Source: Yersinia similis (GTDB lineage Bacteria; Pseudomonadota; Gammaproteobacteria; Enterobacterales; Enterobacteriaceae). Taken from it: a stretch of DNA of 64,000 nucleotides. Within the stretch, counting starts at the first letter, position 1; each line of letters opens with the position of its first letter. The notes beneath the pieces were generated by a model. It did no database searches, had not been told where the DNA came from, and saw only the letters and a list, made by a program, of their open reading frames with translations. Below, piece after piece: positions 61,301-64,000 of this stretch. Location: assembly GCF_001053095.1 (NCBI RefSeq), contig NZ_CGBP01000017.1, forward strand, positions 1 through 64,000. Direction: 5' to 3'. The position numbers were made by a program, and so were the translations under genes.

Positions 61301-61463
61301 TATGGTCGGTGGGCTGATTGTCAGTCAGGTGCTGACGCTGTTTACCACGCCCGTTATTTACCTGCTATTTGATAAATTGGCGCGGAATACTCGGGGGAAA
61401 AATCGCCATCGTGATGAGGATATTGACTCGTCTGAGTTGCTGAACGGACAGGAGCCACAGTGA
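58305..61463 (+). CDS. mdtB: MdtB, RND efflux transporter subunit
   Basis: Inner-membrane RND transporter of 1052 residues (E. coli 1040) that forms a heterotrimer with MdtC and exports bile salts, novobiocin and other compounds. The N-terminus [20 protein letters not shown], the TM4 proton-relay pair ([17 protein letters not shown]) and TM10 region ([22 protein letters not shown]) are intact. The ATG overlaps the mdtA TGA by one base, and its own stop overlaps the mdtC GTG, so the three genes are translationally coupled. Confidence 0.97.
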   Translation: MQVMPPTPGGGPSRLFILRPVATTLFMIAILLAGIIGYRALPVSALPEVDYPTIQVVTLYPGASPDVVTSSITAPLERQFGQMSGLKQMASQSSGGASVITLQFQLTLPLDVAEQEVQAAINAATNLLPSDLPYPPIYNKVNPADPPILTLAVTATAIPMTQVEDMVETRIAQKISQVTGVGLVTLSGGQRPAVRVKLNAPAVAALGLDSETIRTAISNANVNSAKGSLDGPTRSVTLSANDQMKSAEDYRDLIIAYQNGAPIRLQDVATIEQGAENNKLAAWANTQSAIVLNIQRQPGVNVIATADSIREMLPELIKSLPKSVDVKVLTDRTSTIRASVNDVQFELLLAIVLVVMVIYLFLRNAAATIIPSIAVPLSLVGTFAAMYFLGFSINNLTLMALTIATGFVVDDAIVVIENISRYIEKGEKPLDAALKGAGEIGFTIISLTFSLIAVLIPLLFMGDIVGRLFREFAVTLAVAILISAVVSLTLTPMMCARMLSYESLRKQNRLSRASEKFFDWVIAHYAVGLKKVLNHPWLTLSVAFSTLVLTVILYLLIPKGFFPLQDNGLIQGTLEAPQSVSFSNMAERQQQVAAIILKDPAVESLTSFVGVDGTNATLNNGRLQINLKPLSERDDRIPQIIIRLQKSVSGVPGIKLYLQPVQDLTIDTQLSRTQYQFTLQATSLEELSTWVPKLVNELQQKAPFQDVTSDWQDQGLVAFVNVDRDSASRLGITMAAIDSALYNAFGQRLISTIYTQANQYRVVLEHDVQATPGLAAFNDIRLTGSDGKGVPLNSIATIEERFGPLSINHLNQFPSATVSFNLAQGYSLGEAVAAVTLAEKEIQLPADITTRFQGSTLAFQAALGSTLWLIIAAIVAMYIVLGVLYESFIHPITILSTLPTAGVGALLALMLTGNELDVIAIIGIILLIGIVKKNAIMMIDFALAAERDQGMTPYDAIYQACLLRFRPILMTTLAALFGALPLMLSTGVGAELRQPLGVCMVGGLIVSQVLTLFTTPVIYLLFDKLARNTRGKNRHRDEDIDSSELLNGQEPQ

Positions 61464-64000
61464 AATTCTTCGCTCTGTTTATCCAGCGCCCGGTCGCCAC
61501 CACACTGTTGACGCTGGCGATCACTCTCAGTGGCATAATTGGCTTTAGCCTACTGCCGGTATCGCCACTGCCGCAGGTTGACTACCCGGTCATTATGGTC
61601 AGCGCCTCAATGCCCGGTGCTGATCCAGAAACCATGGCCTCATCGGTTGCGACACCGCTGGAGCGTGCCTTGGGAAGAATTGCCGGGGTGAATGAAATGA
61701 CCTCGACCAGTTCGCTGGGTAGCACGCGGATCATTCTGCAATTCGATCTTAACCGCGATATCAACGGCGCGGCCCGTGATGTGCAGGCGGCGCTCAATGC
61801 CGCCCAGAGCTTGCTGCCGTCAGGGATGCCCAGCCGCCCAACCTATCGTAAAATGAACCCGTCTGATGCGCCGATTATGATCATGACGCTGACGTCAGAT
61901 ACCTTCTCACAGGGGCAACTCTATGATTATGCCTCCACCAAACTGGCGCAAAAAATCGCCCAGACCGAGGGGGTCAGTGATGTCACGGTAGGCGGCAGTT
62001 CCTTGCCTGCAGTGCGGGTCGAATTAAATCCCAGCGCCTTATTTAATCAGGGCGTATCACTGGATGCTGTGCGTCAGGCCATCAGTGCCGCCAACGTGCG
62101 CCGCCCACAAGGTTCAGTGGATGCCGCAGAGACACATTGGCAGGTACAAGCCAACGATGAGATCAAAACCGCCGAGGGCTACCGTCCGCTGATAGTCCAC
62201 TACAATAATGGTTCTCCGGTACGGCTACAGGATGTCGCCAATGTTATCGACTCAGTTCAGGATGTTCGCAATGCGGGGATGTCCGCAGGCCAACCGGCCG
62301 TCCTGTTAGTGATCAGCCGTGAACCGGGGGCCAATATTATTGCCACCGTAGACCGGATACGCGCCGAGTTACCTGCCTTACGCGCCTCAATCCCGGCCTC
62401 AATTCAGCTAAATATTGCTCAAGATCGCTCACCCACCATTCGCGCATCACTGGATGAGGTCGAACGTTCATCGGTCATTGCGGTAGCTCTGGTCATTCTG
62501 GTGGTCTTTATCTTCCTACGTTCGGGTCGAGCCACGTTGATCCCCGCCGTCGCGGTACCCGTCTCGTTGATCGGTACTTTTGCTGCGATGTATCTGTGCG
62601 GTTTTAGTCTGAATAACCTGTCACTGATGGCATTGACCATTGCTACCGGTTTTGTGGTCGATGATGCCATCGTGGTGCTGGAAAATATTTCCCGCCACTT
62701 GGAAGCGGGCATGAAACCGATGGTGGCCGCCCTACGTGGGGTCCGTGAAGTGGGTTTTACCGTGCTATCAATGAGTATTTCACTGGTGGCGGTATTTATT
62801 CCTCTGCTATTGATGGAGGGGCTACCGGGGCGTTTATTCCGTGAATTTGCTGTCACACTGTCGGTGGCGATTGGCATTTCACTGGTGATATCCCTTACCC
62901 TAACGCCAATGATGTGCGCCTGGTTGCTGCGTTCACACCCAAAAGGTCAGCAACAACGTATTCGCGGTTTTGGTAAAGTGCTACTGGCTATTCAGCAAGG
63001 CTATGGTCGTTCACTGAATTGGGCCTTAAGTCATACTCGCTGGGTGATGGTTGTGCTGCTTTCCACCATTGCCCTGAATGTCTGGCTGTATATCAGTATC
63101 CCCAAAACCTTTTTCCCCGAGCAGGACACAGGCCGGATGATGGGCTTTATTCAGGCCGATCAGAGTATTTCGTTCCAATCGATGCAGCAAAAGCTGAAAG
63201 ATTTTATGCAGATCGTCGGGGCTGATCCGGCAGTGGACAGCGTCACCGGTTTTACAGGCGGCTCGCGCACTAACAGCGGATCGATGTTTATTTCACTGAA
63301 GCCGCTCAGCGAGCGTAAGGAAACCGCTCAGCAGGTGATTACTCGCTTACGCGGCAAACTGGCAAAAGAGCCGGGAGCCAACCTGTTCTTGTCTTCCGTG
63401 CAAGATATCCGAGTCGGTGGCCGTCACTCCAACGCCGCCTACCAATTTACCCTGTTGGCGGATGATCTGGCAGCACTGCGCGAATGGGAACCCAAAGTCC
63501 GGGCGGCGCTAGCCAAATTGCCACAATTGGCGGATGTAAACTCGGATCAACAAGATAAGGGCGCGGAGATGGCATTGACTTATGATCGCGAAACCATGGC
63601 GCGGCTGGGTATCGATGTCTCTGAAGCGAATGCTCTGCTGAATAATGCCTTCGGCCAACGGCAAATATCCACGATTTATCAACCGCTGAACCAATACAAA
63701 GTGGTGATGGAAGTGGCTCCTGAATATACGCAGGATGTGAGTTCGCTGGATAAAATGTTTGTGATTAACAGCAATGGTCAGTCCATTCCGCTGTCCTATT
63801 TCGCTAAATGGCAACCCGCCAACGCCCCGCTGGCGGTCAATCACCAAGGCTTATCCGCCGCGTCAACCATCTCATTTAACCTGCCAGATGGCGGCAGCTT
63901 GTCTGAGGCCACGGCGGCTGTCGAACGAGCTATGACAGAATTGGGGGTGCCCTCCACCGTGCGTGGGGCGTTTGCAGGTACCGCTCAGGTATTCCAGGAA
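61460..64000 (+). CDS. mdtC: MdtC, RND efflux transporter subunit (partial, runs off the window)
   Basis: Second RND subunit of the MdtABC pump. The start codon is GTG at 61460, overlapping the mdtB TGA, as in E. coli; the frame then stays open for 847 codons to the window edge (E. coli MdtC has 1025 residues). The N-terminus [22 protein letters not shown]4 [17 protein letters not shown] and the pore-domain segments [14 protein letters not shown] and [15 protein letters not shown] match MdtC. The C-terminal TM8-12 part lies outside. Confidence 0.97.
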   Translation, partial: MKFFALFIQRPVATTLLTLAITLSGIIGFSLLPVSPLPQVDYPVIMVSASMPGADPETMASSVATPLERALGRIAGVNEMTSTSSLGSTRIILQFDLNRDINGAARDVQAALNAAQSLLPSGMPSRPTYRKMNPSDAPIMIMTLTSDTFSQGQLYDYASTKLAQKIAQTEGVSDVTVGGSSLPAVRVELNPSALFNQGVSLDAVRQAISAANVRRPQGSVDAAETHWQVQANDEIKTAEGYRPLIVHYNNGSPVRLQDVANVIDSVQDVRNAGMSAGQPAVLLVISREPGANIIATVDRIRAELPALRASIPASIQLNIAQDRSPTIRASLDEVERSSVIAVALVILVVFIFLRSGRATLIPAVAVPVSLIGTFAAMYLCGFSLNNLSLMALTIATGFVVDDAIVVLENISRHLEAGMKPMVAALRGVREVGFTVLSMSISLVAVFIPLLLMEGLPGRLFREFAVTLSVAIGISLVISLTLTPMMCAWLLRSHPKGQQQRIRGFGKVLLAIQQGYGRSLNWALSHTRWVMVVLLSTIALNVWLYISIPKTFFPEQDTGRMMGFIQADQSISFQSMQQKLKDFMQIVGADPAVDSVTGFTGGSRTNSGSMFISLKPLSERKETAQQVITRLRGKLAKEPGANLFLSSVQDIRVGGRHSNAAYQFTLLADDLAALREWEPKVRAALAKLPQLADVNSDQQDKGAEMALTYDRETMARLGIDVSEANALLNNAFGQRQISTIYQPLNQYKVVMEVAPEYTQDVSSLDKMFVINSNGQSIPLSYFAKWQPANAPLAVNHQGLSAASTISFNLPDGGSLSEATAAVERAMTELGVPSTVRGAFAGTAQVFQE

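Noticed and set aside
62419-62877. 152-codon reverse frame inside mdtC
   Set aside because: It lies opposite the mdtC TM3-TM6 coding region, which is clearly conserved on the forward strand.

Overview
The window looks like chromosome of a Yersinia of the pseudotuberculosis/pestis group. The core genes are clearly enterobacterial and follow, in blocks, the E. coli order acrD-ypfM-yffB-dapE-ypfN-tmcA-ypfJ-purC-bamC-dapA-gcvR-bcp, then perM-bepA-yfgD-hda-uraA-upp-purMN-ppk-ppx-yfgG. The spaces between genes carry many ERIC-type palindromes and two copies of a 165-bp Yersinia-type palindromic miniature element (YPAL-like). The species cannot be fixed from this window alone.

Layout. 0-7 kb: nudK, the periplasmic nitrate reductase operon napFDABC (reverse strand, no napG/napH) and the divergent nitrate response regulator narP. 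7-12 kb: a small winged-helix protein, the RND drug pump acrD, a YdjM-like membrane hydrolase and the 20-codon gene ypfM with a near-consensus promoter and a terminator. 12-20 kb: an inserted accessory segment holding a radical-SAM sulfatase maturase, its probable serine-type periplasmic sulfatase, and an AfuABC/FbpABC-like ABC importer. 20-31 kb: TPR protein, yffB-dapE-M15 peptidase-ypfN, tmcA/yeaL, ypfJ, purC, bamC-dapA, gcvR-bcp. 31.3-33.3 kb: an AT-richer accessory patch with a two-gene unit of unknown function, gene fragments and a decayed transposase. 33-44 kb: perM, bepA, yfgD, hda, uraA-upp, purMN, speG, fliB. 44-56.5 kb: a pstCAB phosphate importer without pstS beside ppk-ppx, then yfgG, mgtE, yegD. 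57-64 kb: mdtABC, with mdtC running off the right edge.

How the parts fit. Respiratory nitrate use (nap, narP), envelope drug efflux (acrD and mdtABC, both with sequences like BaeR boxes), lysine/cell-wall precursor supply (dapA, dapE), purine synthesis (purC, purMN with a PurR operator) and phosphate/polyphosphate handling (pstCAB, ppk, ppx) are the main functions. A strong Fur-box match lies upstream of napF.

The most unusual aspect is intergenic plasticity. ERIC elements supply stop codons (nudK, fliB) and apparently the purN ribosome-binding site, and a palindrome sits between the purM operator and gene. Short tandem repeats of 13-20 bp recur upstream of or inside genes (tmcA, dapA, pstA, uraA, purM, ppk), typical of loci that vary between strains. 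I found no rRNA, tRNA, CRISPR array, prophage or intact insertion sequence. The most novel-looking candidate is the two-gene unit at 31.6-32.7 kb, whose function I cannot establish.
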